DNA of 64,000 nucleotides from Marinobacter sp. HL-58 (GCF_001314605.1 NZ_LIHP01000004.1:453696-517695), one strand, 5' to 3'. Shown: positions 16,702-25,494, counted from the first letter of the stretch. Numbers and translations are program-made. Notes: a model not told the origin generated them from the sequence alone.

Positions 16702-16778
16702 CGGTTCGCACCACCGGACCCATCCAACACCGTACGGTCAACGTACACAGTTGCCGCATTACCTGACCGGAGATTTTC

Positions 16779-17429
16779 ATGCTCAACATGGACTTCAGCA
16801 AAAAGGTGGTCATCCATACCCCTGAACAGGAATGGGTTCCCAGCCCGTCAGGCGGCGTTCTGCGCAAGCCCCTGGCGCGGGAGGAAGCCGAACGTGGCCA
16901 CGCCACCAGCATTGTCCGCTACGAACCCGGAGCCAGTTTCAGCCGCCATGAACATCCCCTCGGGGAGGAGATTCTGGTTCTCGAAGGCGTCTTCTCCGAT
17001 GAGACCGGTGATTACGGCAAAGGCACCTACCTGCGCAACCCGCCAGGCAGCGGCCATGCCCCATTCAGCAAGGAAGGCTGTGTGCTGTTTGTAAAGCTTC
17101 ACCAGTTTGATCAACGCGACACCGCCACTGTGCGCATTGACACCAACACCGCTGGCTGGTTGCCGGGCATCGGTGGCCTGGAAGTCATGCCACTGCATGA
17201 GTTCGAGCATGAGCATGTGGCACTGGTGAAATGGCCTGAGAAAGAGAAGTTCCAGCCCCACCGGCACTTCGGCGGGGAGGAGATACTGGTACTTTCCGGC
17301 GAGTTCTGCGATGAAAACGGGCGCTATCCCGCCGGCACCTGGATGCGCAGCCCCCATATGAGCCAGCACCATCCCTTCGTGGATGAGGAAACCATCATCT
17401 GGGTAAAAACAGGCCACCTGCCCTTCTGA
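16779..17429 (+). CDS. Two-domain cupin protein (ChrR-cupin type)
   Basis: 216-residue protein made of two similar ChrR-type cupin barrels. The first repeat has FSRHEHPLGEEILVLEG with GHAPF, and the second FQPHRHFGGEEILVLSG with QHHPF, giving the H-x-H...E...H metal ligands in both halves. Such proteins bind Zn, Fe or Mn and act as anti-sigma-factor sensor domains or small dioxygenases. No anti-sigma zinc-binding N-terminal domain is present, so an enzyme or stress protein is more likely. CCGGAG precedes the ATG. Confidence 0.83.
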   Translation: MLNMDFSKKVVIHTPEQEWVPSPSGGVLRKPLAREEAERGHATSIVRYEPGASFSRHEHPLGEEILVLEGVFSDETGDYGKGTYLRNPPGSGHAPFSKEGCVLFVKLHQFDQRDTATVRIDTNTAGWLPGIGGLEVMPLHEFEHEHVALVKWPEKEKFQPHRHFGGEEILVLSGEFCDENGRYPAGTWMRSPHMSQHHPFVDEETIIWVKTGHLPF

Positions 17430-17449
17430 GGAAGGCGTGGCCTCGCGCT

Positions 17450-17977
17450 TTACCGGTTGCGGCTCTGATCAACAACAATCAGCTCATCAAGGTCGAAGCC
17501 CTTCTCTTCGGCCAATTCCTTGAACTCAGCAAGGGCATCGTCGTCCACCGTGGGTGATCTGGAAAGGAACCACAGGTAATCCCGGTCGTAACCGGTGATG
17601 TAAACGTACCGGTAGTCCTCATCAAGTTCGAAAACCACATAAGATGCGTAGAAAGGCCCGAAAAAGGATACCTTCAGGTGGCCTTCAGGCTCGTCGTTGA
17701 CAAAAACCGCACGCCCCTCGGCTTCTTCCCATTGCCCGTCTTCTTCCGAATAACCCCGGTTTATCACCCGGATGCTGCCGTCATCCTGCACCGTGTACTC
17801 GGCAGTGACGTTGGAGAGGCCCTCTTCGAAGGAATGATCCAGGCGGGCGATTTCGTACCAGGTGCCCTGGTAACGCTCTGCGTTCAGGTCGCTCACAGGA
17901 TCAATACCTTCGGGCACACCGGTGCAACCTGCCATCAGGATGACAATGGAAATGATCAGAGTTTTTGCAATAGCCAT
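17450..17977 (-). CDS. blc: Outer-membrane lipocalin (Blc type)
   Basis: 175-residue lipoprotein with a signal peptide and lipobox LMAGC near residue 18. The lipocalin G-x-W motif is GTWYEIARLDHSFEEGL, followed by YTVQDDGSIRVINRGY and the late YVYITGYDRDYLWFLSR. Blc-type lipocalins bind lysophospholipids or fatty acids in the outer membrane and respond to envelope stress. It is convergent with the cupin gene, and a TTTACGT palindrome lies 23 bp upstream of its start. Confidence 0.92.
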   Translation of the reverse strand: MAIAKTLIISIVILMAGCTGVPEGIDPVSDLNAERYQGTWYEIARLDHSFEEGLSNVTAEYTVQDDGSIRVINRGYSEEDGQWEEAEGRAVFVNDEPEGHLKVSFFGPFYASYVVFELDEDYRYVYITGYDRDYLWFLSRSPTVDDDALAEFKELAEEKGFDLDELIVVDQSRNR

Positions 17978-17999
17978 AGATGGAGTCCTGACGAATAAA

Positions 18000-18015
18000 T
18001 TTACGTTTACGTAAA
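18000..18015. promoter_or_regulatory. Palindromic operator upstream of the lipocalin gene
   Basis: TTTACGT-TT-ACGTAAA, a perfect 7-2-7 inverted repeat, lies 23 bp from the lipocalin start. The form resembles MerR-family sites such as those proposed for LiuR of branched-chain amino acid catabolism, as I remember it; no such regulator is in the window. Confidence 0.55.
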
Positions 18016-18082
18016 GTAGAGCTATCTGTTTGTATGCATTCAGTTTTTCAGATTCGGTAAAAAAATGAGTGATTCCGGACCA

Positions 18083-18111
18083 TTGACGATGGTGTAAAAG
18101 CTATCTAGTCT
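18083..18111 (+). promoter_or_regulatory. Candidate promoter of the amino-acid dehydrogenase gene
   Basis: TTGACG and TAGTCT separated by 17 bp point towards the dehydrogenase. If used, the leader would be about 390 nt. The stretch 18016-18506 otherwise holds only the short ORF at 18236 and GC-rich sequence. Confidence 0.4.
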
Positions 18112-18235
18112 TTTTTCCGTCGGGCCCCAAAAGGGCCTCACAAAATGGAATCAAGCCAGCCGGCCAACCCGCCGGGGCACAACAACAAAACGACCACGAA
18201 AGCCGTGATCCGGCCTGGTGGAAGAGGATTTCAGT

Positions 18236-18397
18236 ATGTCACTGCCATATCAGTCCCTGATAATGGGCCTCTGTGCCCGTACTCTGCAACGCCTGTCAAC
18301 GCTCTCCCTGAAACAGTCCGTTCCTGTGTTGCGGTCACCCCGGCCAGATGTTTTACGACGTTCCGTCCCGGAGCGATCGCCGCTGCCCGGTATCTGA
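18236..18397 (+). CDS. Possible 53-residue upstream ORF
   Basis: A short frame begins at an ATG preceded by GAAGAGGA with 6-7 bp spacing and ends 109 bp before the dehydrogenase start. The peptide is basic, Leu/Arg/Pro/Ser-rich (many CxG and CTG codons), and matches no family I know. It could be a leader peptide of the dehydrogenase mRNA or chance. Supported mainly by its ribosome-binding site. Confidence 0.25.
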   Translation: MSLPYQSLIMGLCARTLQRLSTLSLKQSVPVLRSPRPDVLRRSVPERSPLPGI

Positions 18398-18506
18398 TCA
18401 ATTCGTCGCCCGTTTAACCTTCGATTCCGGCTTTGCCCCTCACATAGCCCAGGCTACCGGAATAAGGGCGGATCCCTATACAAGCGCGTTAACAGGAACC
18501 CGAACC

Positions 18507-19568
18507 ATGACTGTATTTACACATCCTGAATTCGACCATCATGAACACCTGACATTCTGCTGCGACCCGGAAACCGGGCTGCGGGCCATTATTGCCGTTC
18601 ACAACACCTCCCGTGGCCCGGCTCTTGGTGGCTGCCGGATGTTTCCCTACGCCAGCGACGAAGAAGCGCTCCGGGACGTGCTTCGGCTGTCCCGGGGCAT
18701 GACCTACAAGTCCGCCCTGGCCAACCTTGACCTGGGTGGCGGCAAGTCAGTGATCATCGGCGACTCCCGGGAGCATAAAACCGAGGCACTGCTGGAATCC
18801 ATGGGGCGCTTTCTGGAACAACTGGGCGGGCTCTACATTGCCGCGGAGGACTCCGGCACCAGTGTCGCTGACCTGAAGATCATGGGCCGCCAGACCACCC
18901 ATGTGGCCGGCATCCGGGATCGACCCGGTTTTGATGGCAAACCCAGCAATGGTGATCCCTCCCCGGCCACTGCCTGGGGAACCTTCGTGGGCATTCAGGC
19001 AGCGGTGAAACACAAGCTTGGCCGCAGCGACCTGGAAGGGCTGAAAGTCGCCGTTCAGGGCATTGGGAATGTTGGCTACCGGCTGGCCCGGCATCTCAGG
19101 GAAGCCGGCGCGGAACTCTGGGTGTATGACATCCACCAGGACCAGATGGACCGGGCCGTGGCTGAGTTTGGTGCGACACCCGCCAGCGCCGAAGACATCC
19201 TGTTCCTGCCGGTGGACGTGGTTGCGCCCTGCGCCATGGGTGCCGTCCTGAATGATGCGTCCATTGCGAGGCTCCAGGCCCCCATCGTCGCCGGTGCCGC
19301 CAACAATCAGCTTGCCAGTCCGGCTCACGACGAAGTGTTGTGGAAACATGGCGTTCTCTACGCGCCGGATTTCGTCATTAATGCCGGCGGGATTATTGAT
19401 GTCTTTTATGAACGTACCGGGCCTGATCCTGAAGCCGTGCGGCAGCATGTGAACACCATCGGCCAGACCCTGGAGGAAATTTTCCAGCGTTCAGCCCGTG
19501 ACGGACTGCCCACCGGGCAGATCGCCGATCAACTGGCAGAGGAGCGGTTCCGGCACATACCCCGTTGA
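18507..19568 (+). CDS. Leu/Phe/Val dehydrogenase (Glu/Leu/Phe/Val family)
   Basis: 353-residue NAD-dependent oxidative deaminase. The N-terminal domain has the substrate Lys in [20 protein letters not shown] (catalytic Lys in the GGGK region and the preceding YK). The C-terminal Rossmann domain carries [10 protein letters not shown]. The GPALGGCRM stretch and a length near 350 place it with leucine/phenylalanine dehydrogenases rather than ~420-450-residue glutamate dehydrogenases. The enzyme converts branched-chain or aromatic L-amino acids to 2-oxo acids with ammonia release. The ATG at 18507 with AGGAAC upstream is favoured. It is followed closely by an SNF symporter, suggesting uptake plus catabolism of the same amino acid. 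Confidence 0.88.
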   Translation: MTVFTHPEFDHHEHLTFCCDPETGLRAIIAVHNTSRGPALGGCRMFPYASDEEALRDVLRLSRGMTYKSALANLDLGGGKSVIIGDSREHKTEALLESMGRFLEQLGGLYIAAEDSGTSVADLKIMGRQTTHVAGIRDRPGFDGKPSNGDPSPATAWGTFVGIQAAVKHKLGRSDLEGLKVAVQGIGNVGYRLARHLREAGAELWVYDIHQDQMDRAVAEFGATPASAEDILFLPVDVVAPCAMGAVLNDASIARLQAPIVAGAANNQLASPAHDEVLWKHGVLYAPDFVINAGGIIDVFYERTGPDPEAVRQHVNTIGQTLEEIFQRSARDGLPTGQIADQLAEERFRHIPR

Positions 19569-19627
19569 TGGCAGCCCTCGTGCTGCCATCACTCCCCGAA
19601 AACAAAAACAGTAAACAGGAGAATACA

Positions 19628-21034
19628 ATGAGCAATGCTTCTTCAACCGCCGCTGGCGGAGCCATGGACAGGGTTGCCAACGCCCGGGGCCTGTGGTCCT
19701 CTCGGCTGGCGTTTATCCTTGCCGCCACGGGTTCTGCAGTAGGCCTTGGCAATATCTGGAAATTCCCCTACATCACCGGTGAGAACGGCGGCGGCGCCTT
19801 CGTGCTGGTGTACCTGCTGTGCATCGCGGCTGTCGGGCTTCCGATCATGATGGCGGAGGTCCTGATCGGCCGTCGTGGCGGCCTCAGCCCCGTCAACAGC
19901 ATGCGGGCGATTACCCGACAGGAGGGCCTGAAACCGGCATGGCGCTGGGTAGCCGCAATCAGCGTATTGGCGGGCTTCCTGATCCTGTCGTTCTATTCGG
20001 TGATCGGTGGCTGGGCCATTTCCTACGTGGGCACGGCCGCCACCGGGCAGCTGGCAGGCCAGAGTGCCGAGTCTATCGGCGCGATCTTCTCCGGGCTGCT
20101 GGGTGACCCGATGAAACTGCTGCTCTGGCACACCCTGTTCATGGCCCTGGTGATGGTTGTGGTTGCGCGGGGCGTTCGTTCGGGACTTGAGCGCGCCGTG
20201 AGTATCCTGATGCCGGCCTTGTTTGTCCTGCTGTTGATCGTGGTGGGCTATGCCATGACCAGCGGCCATTTCGGGCAGGCCGTCAGCTTCCTGTTCCAGC
20301 CTGATTTCTCGAAACTCACCACCTCCGGTGTACTCGTGGCCCTGGGGCATGCGTTTTTTACACTCAGCCTGGGCATGGGCATCATGATGGCCTACGGCTC
20401 TTACCTGCCGAAAAACATCTCCATCGCCAAAACCTCCGTCGCCGTTTCCCTGATGGACACCGTGGTGGCCTTGCTCGCCGGCCTGGCAATATTCCCGATT
20501 GTGTTTGCCAATGGCCTTGAACCGGGTGCGGGCCCTGGCCTGATATTCCAGACCCTGCCGCTGGCCTTCGGCCAGATGCCCATGGGCAGCCTGTTCGGCA
20601 CGCTGTTCTTCGTGTTGCTGATCTTTGCCGCCTGGACCTCCGGGATTTCACTGCTGGAGCCGCTGGTGGAATGGCTGGAGGAACAGAAAGGCATGAACCG
20701 CACCCTGAGCACCCTGGGGGCGGGCATTGCCTGCTGGTTGCTGGGTATCGCTTCGATCCTGTCCCTGAACTTGTGGGCGGATGTGGCGCCACTGGGCATG
20801 TTCACCATCTTCGAAGGTAAAACCATCTTCGATCTGCTGGATTACCTGACCGCCAATATTCTTCTGCCACTTGGCGGGCTGCTGGTATCTGTCTTCGTGG
20901 GCTGGTTCCTGTCCCGCAAGGCGCTGGAAGAAGAGCTGTCAATGTCGCCGGCGGCCTTCACCGCCTGGTATCGTGTGCTGCGCTATTTCACACCGATCGC
21001 CGTGGCAATTGTATTCGTCTATAACCTGGCCTGA
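19628..21034 (+). CDS. Sodium-dependent neurotransmitter-symporter-family transporter
   Basis: 468-residue inner-membrane Na+-coupled amino acid symporter (LeuT fold) with about 11-12 hydrophobic helices. The TM1 signature LAATGSAVGLGNIWKFPY is intact, including the unwound GSAVGLGN that binds substrate and Na+. A good AGGAG lies 5-6 bp before the ATG; an in-frame start overlapping the dehydrogenase stop is not needed. Its position 59 bp after the amino-acid dehydrogenase suggests it imports that enzyme's substrate. Confidence 0.92.
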   Translation: MSNASSTAAGGAMDRVANARGLWSSRLAFILAATGSAVGLGNIWKFPYITGENGGGAFVLVYLLCIAAVGLPIMMAEVLIGRRGGLSPVNSMRAITRQEGLKPAWRWVAAISVLAGFLILSFYSVIGGWAISYVGTAATGQLAGQSAESIGAIFSGLLGDPMKLLLWHTLFMALVMVVVARGVRSGLERAVSILMPALFVLLLIVVGYAMTSGHFGQAVSFLFQPDFSKLTTSGVLVALGHAFFTLSLGMGIMMAYGSYLPKNISIAKTSVAVSLMDTVVALLAGLAIFPIVFANGLEPGAGPGLIFQTLPLAFGQMPMGSLFGTLFFVLLIFAAWTSGISLLEPLVEWLEEQKGMNRTLSTLGAGIACWLLGIASILSLNLWADVAPLGMFTIFEGKTIFDLLDYLTANILLPLGGLLVSVFVGWFLSRKALEEELSMSPAAFTAWYRVLRYFTPIAVAIVFVYNLA

Positions 21035-21043
21035 TTCCTGAGA

Positions 21044-21074
21044 GCCGCAGGCATTCCCGAAGAGTGCCTGCGGC
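21044..21074. terminator. Hairpin between convergent genes
   Basis: Perfect 10-bp stem GCCGCAGGCA / TGCCTGCGGC with an 11-nt loop, just after the SNF symporter stop and before the end of the convergent MFS gene. No long T run follows, so it is a weak or processing-type terminator. Confidence 0.5.
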
Positions 21075-21084
21075 CCCCCGCCGG

Positions 21085-22272
21085 TTAATCCGCCAACGCG
21101 GACTGCGATTTGCGGCTCATGAGCCAGACCGCCATCAGTACGCCATGCAGGATCAGGAATGGCACGGCAACAAGCAACAACCCCGTCCAGTTGAGAGCCG
21201 CCAGCACCGCGCCGGCACTCAGAGCAGCCGTTGCCTGGGAGCCGAACACCATCAGATCATTCAGGCCCTGTACCCGGAAACGCTCTTCATCCCGGTAACC
21301 CTGTGGCAGCAACGTGGTGCCGCCGACAAACAGGAAATTCCAGCCAATACCCAGCAGTATCAGCGCAAACAGGTAGTGGTGGAACGTGATGCCACTGAAT
21401 GCCAGTGCCACGCAACCAAGATAGGCGAGCAAACCCAGACCCATCATGCGCGGAATACCCACAACCCGAATCAGCCAGCCGCTGACCAGCGATGGCAGGT
21501 ACATGGCCATGATGTGGATCTGGATAACCCGCTTGGCGTCTTCCAGTGGATGACTGGCCACTTCCGTCATGCTCAGGGGCGTTGCCGTCATGATAAAACT
21601 CATGATTGCATAACCAATGGCCGCGGCACTGATGGCGACCCAGATCACTGGCTGGCGCAGGATGCTGCGCAAGGAGCGCCCACCACCGGCAACGGCTTCC
21701 CGCACCCGCTCGCCACTGGCGCGATACCCAACCGCAAGAACCACCATGGCAAGGAGCTGGACCACACCCAGGGCGAGCCATCCGCCCAAAAAGGGATAGG
21801 CTGCCTCCGAGCCACCACCGGCCAGTGCTATTTCAGGCCCGAGCCACGCCGCCACCAGCCCACCCAGGAGTACTCTGGCAGCGGCGGATCCGGCCATGTC
21901 GGGAGACACCGACTCCATGGCCGCAAAACGGTACTGATGCACCACTGCCAGCCCGGTTCCACCGATAACGGCAGCGGCGCACAATAACGGAAAACTGGCG
22001 GTCCAGGCTGCCAGCGCCCCGAGCATGCCCGCCGACGATCCGGCAAGGGTCCCCAGCAGCATGACCGGCTTGCGCCCCATGCGCTCCATCAGCCAGGTAG
22101 CCGGTTTGATGGCCAGAACCGTGCCCACCACCACAAGCCCTACCGGCAATGTGGCCAGTTCCGGCAAAGGCGCCAGCAGGCGCCCGTGAATACTGCCAAT
22201 GAAAACGATAAAAGGCGCCGTACACATGGCAAGCGCCTGGGCGGCAACCAGTATCCAGACATTGAGTGGCAT
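21085..22272 (-). CDS. MFS transporter
   Basis: 395-residue protein with 12 predicted hydrophobic helices and the MFS loop motif between helices 2 and 3 (ATWLMERMGRKPVML). It resembles YfmO/UMF1-like sugar-phosphate-type or drug-efflux MFS proteins, but the substrate cannot be read. It lies 9 bp downstream of cheR on the same strand, an operon-like spacing although functionally unrelated. Confidence 0.83.
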   Translation of the reverse strand: MPLNVWILVAAQALAMCTAPFIVFIGSIHGRLLAPLPELATLPVGLVVVGTVLAIKPATWLMERMGRKPVMLLGTLAGSSAGMLGALAAWTASFPLLCAAAVIGGTGLAVVHQYRFAAMESVSPDMAGSAAARVLLGGLVAAWLGPEIALAGGGSEAAYPFLGGWLALGVVQLLAMVVLAVGYRASGERVREAVAGGGRSLRSILRQPVIWVAISAAAIGYAIMSFIMTATPLSMTEVASHPLEDAKRVIQIHIMAMYLPSLVSGWLIRVVGIPRMMGLGLLAYLGCVALAFSGITFHHYLFALILLGIGWNFLFVGGTTLLPQGYRDEERFRVQGLNDLMVFGSQATAALSAGAVLAALNWTGLLLVAVPFLILHGVLMAVWLMSRKSQSALAD

Positions 22273-22281
22273 GGGGAGGAC

Positions 22282-23109
22282 CTATTTCTTCCTGTAGATG
22301 ATCCCGGGGTGGCACTGCACCATCTCATAGAGGTGTGGCAGCCCGTTGAGCGATTCCGACGCGCCCAGTATCAGGTAGCCGCCGGGATTGAGGGTGGCAT
22401 GGATGCGGGTCAGAATGTCCTTTTTGAGCTCTGCCGAGAAGTAGATCAGCACGTTACGGCACAGCACGATATCAAACTTGCCGAGCATGTAGCGTTCAAG
22501 CAGGTTCAGTTCCCGGAACTCCACCATGCTCTTGATCTGCGGCCGGATCTGCCAGCTGCCGTTCATGGCGGGGGTAAAGAACTGCTTTTGCCGTTCCGGA
22601 GACAGGCCCCGGCCGATGGCAATCATCTCGTATTCGCCCCGGCGGGCAACTTCCAGCACACTCTTGGAAATATCGGTGGCTGTGATCTTCACGTCCCTGA
22701 GTTTGCCTGGGCGTTGCCGACGGAACTCCTCGATGATCATCGCCACTGAATAGGGTTCCTGGCCCGTGGAGCAGGCCGCGGACCAGATACGCAACGACTG
22801 GGTGTTCTTCCTGTCGCCGAATTCAGGCAGCAGTTTTTCCTGGAGAATCCGGAACGGGTGGTTGTCCCGGAACCACAACGTCTCATTGGTGGTCATCGCG
22901 TCGATCACCACCTCTTTCAGGCTGCTGCGGCCGGAATGCTTCACCCGCTTCAGCAGGTCATCCAGCGTACTCAGCTTGTTTTCTTCCATGATCCGGCGCA
23001 GGCGGCTTTTGACCAGGTACTGCTTGTTGTCCCCAAGCAAAATGCCACACGCATCCTGCAGGAATGTTTTGAAGGCCTCGTATTCCTGTGGCGTTATTTC
23101 AGCTTTCAT
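22282..23109 (-). CDS. cheR: Chemotaxis protein methyltransferase CheR
   Basis: 275-residue enzyme that methylates glutamates on chemoreceptors using SAM. The N-terminal helical domain (~1-75) is followed by a class I methyltransferase (RIWSAACSTGQEPYSVAM, ITATDISKSVLEVARRGEY, FDIVLCRNVLIYF). Length matches the family. It lies 39 bp downstream of cheV on the same strand, as in pseudomonads. Confidence 0.95.
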   Translation of the reverse strand: MKAEITPQEYEAFKTFLQDACGILLGDNKQYLVKSRLRRIMEENKLSTLDDLLKRVKHSGRSSLKEVVIDAMTTNETLWFRDNHPFRILQEKLLPEFGDRKNTQSLRIWSAACSTGQEPYSVAMIIEEFRRQRPGKLRDVKITATDISKSVLEVARRGEYEMIAIGRGLSPERQKQFFTPAMNGSWQIRPQIKSMVEFRELNLLERYMLGKFDIVLCRNVLIYFSAELKKDILTRIHATLNPGGYLILGASESLNGLPHLYEMVQCHPGIIYRKK

Positions 23110-23148
23110 CAGATCTCAGTATCGGGTGAGTCGGAAGCAACAGCAATG

Positions 23149-24081
23149 TCACTGCTCGCGGTCGATTATCTCCATGACCCGTTCCGCCAGCTCATCAGGA
23201 CTGAATTTGGCCATGAAATCGTCTGCGCCTACTTTCTGCACCATGGCCTTGTTGAACACGCCACTGAGCGAAGTATGCAGCATGATGTACACGTCCCGGA
23301 TGGCAGGATCATTTTTGCATCGGGTGACAAGAGTGTACCCATCCATCTCGGGCATTTCGACATCGGATATGATCAGCGACAGATGATCAGCGGCACGGGA
23401 GCCATCCGCGGTGATTTCCCTGAGGTAATCGTAGGCCTGTTTGCCATCGTTCCGGGTTACCACCTCCATGCCTATGGCGATCAGGCACCGTTCAATCTGC
23501 CGACGCGCAACCGCAGAATCATCCACCACCAGTACCGGCAGATGGCCCGGTGCCCGCTCTGCACTCCGGGAGCGCACCTCCTCCCCCACGTCCTGTTCCA
23601 GTGGTGACACTTCGGAGAGGATTTTCTCCACATCAATGATCTCGACAATCCGGTCATCAATGCGGGTTACCGCAGTCAGGTAAATGTCCTTCCCTGTACC
23701 CTTGGGCGGCGGCAGTATGTCTTCCCAGTTCATGTTCACGATGCGGTCAACACCGCCGACCAGGAATCCCTGGGTCTTACGGTTGTATTCAGTGATGATC
23801 ACAAAGCAGTTTGCCATCTCTTCCCGGGGAATACCCGGGAGCCGTATCGACATGGCGAGATCAATGATCGGTATGGTTTCTCCGCGAATGTGCGCCACGC
23901 CGCACACCATGGAACGGCTCTTCGGTATGGAAGACAGCTTGGGGCACTGAAGCACTTCCTTGACCTTGAACACGTTGATGCCATAAACCTGCTGCCCACG
24001 AAGCCGGAACAGCAGGAGCTCCAGACGGTTCTGCCCCACCAGCTGGGTGCGCTGATTTACACTGTCCAATACCCCTGCCAT
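23149..24081 (-). CDS. cheV: Chemotaxis coupling protein CheV (CheW-receiver fusion)
   Basis: 310-residue protein. The CheW-like domain (~20-165) links receptors to CheA; the C-terminal receiver (~180-305) has its phospho-acceptor Asp in LIISDVEMPEMDG. The ATG at 24081 with GGAGAAGAG upstream is preferred to a longer in-frame start that lacks a ribosome-binding site. Upstream on the minus strand a TAAA and GCCGGATT pair is 16 bp apart, a weak sigma-28-like arrangement. It is transcribed divergently from flgA. Confidence 0.94.
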   Translation of the reverse strand: MAGVLDSVNQRTQLVGQNRLELLLFRLRGQQVYGINVFKVKEVLQCPKLSSIPKSRSMVCGVAHIRGETIPIIDLAMSIRLPGIPREEMANCFVIITEYNRKTQGFLVGGVDRIVNMNWEDILPPPKGTGKDIYLTAVTRIDDRIVEIIDVEKILSEVSPLEQDVGEEVRSRSAERAPGHLPVLVVDDSAVARRQIERCLIAIGMEVVTRNDGKQAYDYLREITADGSRAADHLSLIISDVEMPEMDGYTLVTRCKNDPAIRDVYIMLHTSLSGVFNKAMVQKVGADDFMAKFSPDELAERVMEIIDREQ

Positions 24082-24112
24082 CGTCTCTTCTCCTGCTCGG
24101 AACAACCTGCTG

Positions 24113-24129
24113 CCGGCACGCATCTTGCT
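24113..24129 (+). promoter_or_regulatory. Candidate sigma-54 promoter of flgA
   Basis: CGGCACGCATCTTGCT matches the -24/-12 consensus with GG and GC 10 bp apart. It lies about 150 bp upstream of flgA and reads towards it; in pseudomonads flgA is, to my memory, a FleQ/RpoN-class gene. Confidence 0.5.
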
Positions 24130-24280
24130 GCGTTCGTGTCAGGCGCAATCCGGCACGGTAAATATGCCGGTTTATTGACTCTCTGGTTGAGCTTAACGGC
24201 CGGATTGGGAAATCCTTAGGAATTTCCCGAATAACGGGGCCTTGCCCGACTTATTGACAGCATAGGACAAACTGCGGCGT

Positions 24281-24985
24281 ATGCGCATTACCAATTTCGT
24301 TATTGCACTGCTAATGTCTACCCTCGCAGGCACTGCCGTGGCCGCCAAAACCACGGCGGAACAGATATACAGCGCCGCCGGAGAGTTTCTGGATACCTTC
24401 GCCGAGGAACAGGCCCTGGAGGGGTTTTCCGTGATGCATGATATCGGCAAACTGGACGCCCGCCTGTCCCTGGCCACCTGTGATAACCCGCTGGACGTGT
24501 CGTTCAGTGGAGACCCCTGGAAAACCACGCAACCGTCACTCCTGGTTTCCTGCAAGGGAGGCCGGCCCTGGCGAATGTTCCTGCCGGTGTCTGTCACCAT
24601 TACCGGAGACGCCATGGTAGCCGCCCGCACCCTCGGCAGGGGCGAAAGGCTGACGGAAAGTGCGGTGAAAACCGACTCGGTGGTGGTCAACTCCACCCGG
24701 CGCGGGGCAATCACCAGTGAAGACCAGTTGATCGGCATGGAAATGCGGCGGGGTGTTAACGCCGGCACCGTATTCACTCCTGATCTGCTACTGACACCCG
24801 CCGCAATAGAACGGGGAGATCATGTTATTATCAGCGCCCGCAGCGGCAATTTTTCCGTTAACTCCCGGGGCAAGGCCCTGGCCAGCGGAGGCATCGGGGA
24901 ACAGGTTCTGGTGGAGAACCTGTCATCGTCCCGAACCGTTCGCGCCCGGGTGACAGCACCTGGCCATGTCGAGATTCCCATGTAA
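24281..24985 (+). CDS. flgA: Flagellar basal body P-ring formation chaperone FlgA
   Basis: 234-residue periplasmic protein with a signal peptide (hydrophobic MRITNFVIALLMSTLAGTAVA, cleavage near AxA at ~20). The SAF domain (LPVSVTITGDAMVAARTLGRGERLTESAV) and the C-terminal RGDHVIISARSGNFSV...VLVENLSSSRTVRARV are FlgA hallmarks. FlgA assists FlgI P-ring assembly around the rod. It precedes flgM-flgN but is separated by 182 bp containing a hairpin and the flgM promoter. Confidence 0.94.
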   Translation: MRITNFVIALLMSTLAGTAVAAKTTAEQIYSAAGEFLDTFAEEQALEGFSVMHDIGKLDARLSLATCDNPLDVSFSGDPWKTTQPSLLVSCKGGRPWRMFLPVSVTITGDAMVAARTLGRGERLTESAVKTDSVVVNSTRRGAITSEDQLIGMEMRRGVNAGTVFTPDLLLTPAAIERGDHVIISARSGNFSVNSRGKALASGGIGEQVLVENLSSSRTVRARVTAPGHVEIPM

Positions 24986-25003
24986 TGCCCGCAACCGGGC
25001 ATT
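24984..25003 (+). terminator. Short hairpin after flgA
   Basis: AATGCCCG / CGGGCATT, an 8-bp perfect stem overlapping the flgA stop codon, with a weak T content after it. It may reduce readthrough into the flgM promoter region. Confidence 0.4.
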
Positions 25004-25082
25004 CTCTGGCCGCCTGCCGGCAAGGCTTTGCCGCCACCGGGACAAATGACTGACTTGTAATCTCCGCCATGTAAAAATTTGC

Positions 25083-25109
25083 TAAAGAAATGTAAAGCCA
25101 TGCCGATAG
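25083..25109 (+). promoter_or_regulatory. Sigma-28 (FliA) promoter of flgMN
   Basis: TAAAGAAA - 11 bp - GCCGATAG, a near-perfect match to the FliA consensus (TAAAGTTT-N11-GCCGATAA), lies about 58 bp before flgM. This places flgM under the sigma factor it inhibits, the classical feedback loop. Confidence 0.85.
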
Positions 25110-25167
25110 ACAGGTATGAAACTCGTGGAGCCGCCCAATGCGGACGATCAGCTAAGCAGGTAACGTT

Positions 25168-25494
25168 ATGTCAGTTGACTTTAATGGAATAGGCCCAGGC
25201 CAGGTCAACACCCAGAAAACCACGGCCGACAAGTCTTCCGGTACACAGAATACCCAGCCTTCCGCAGGGGAGCAGGCGAAAACCCAGGCGCAAAGTGCCC
25301 GGGGTGAGAATGTTAACCTGAGCAGCCAGGCCAAAGACCTGAAGCAGCTTGAACAGAAGCTGGGCAACTACCCGGAGATGGACGACGAGCGCATTGAGCA
25401 GATCCGGACGGCCCTGGAAAATGGTTCCTACAAGATCGACGCCGAGAAGCTGGCCCAGAAAATGCTTGAAATGGATGAAAGCATTTTCGGGTGA
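25168..25494 (+). CDS. flgM: Anti-sigma-28 factor FlgM
   Basis: 108-residue negative regulator that binds FliA and is exported by the flagellar secretion system once the hook is complete. The N-terminal half is Gln/Thr/Ser-rich and flexible; the C-terminal half (VNLSSQAKDLKQLEQKL..DDERIEQIRTALENGSYKIDAEKLAQKML) is the sigma-binding region. Typical length and position before flgN. Confidence 0.95.
   Translation: MSVDFNGIGPGQVNTQKTTADKSSGTQNTQPSAGEQAKTQAQSARGENVNLSSQAKDLKQLEQKLGNYPEMDDERIEQIRTALENGSYKIDAEKLAQKMLEMDESIFG

Noticed and set aside
18145..18417. 90-residue frame in the dehydrogenase leader
   Set aside because: No ribosome-binding site and no family features; the shorter frame at 18236 has the better site.
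21064..21987. Plus-strand frame of 307 residues opposite the MFS gene
   Set aside because: His/Gln-rich composition typical of an antisense frame; the MFS helix pattern on the minus strand is convincing.
23149..24081. Sigma-28 promoter for cheV
   Set aside because: Only TAAA with GCCGGATT at a 16-bp distance was found; spacing and sequence fall short of the consensus, so it is not listed as a feature.
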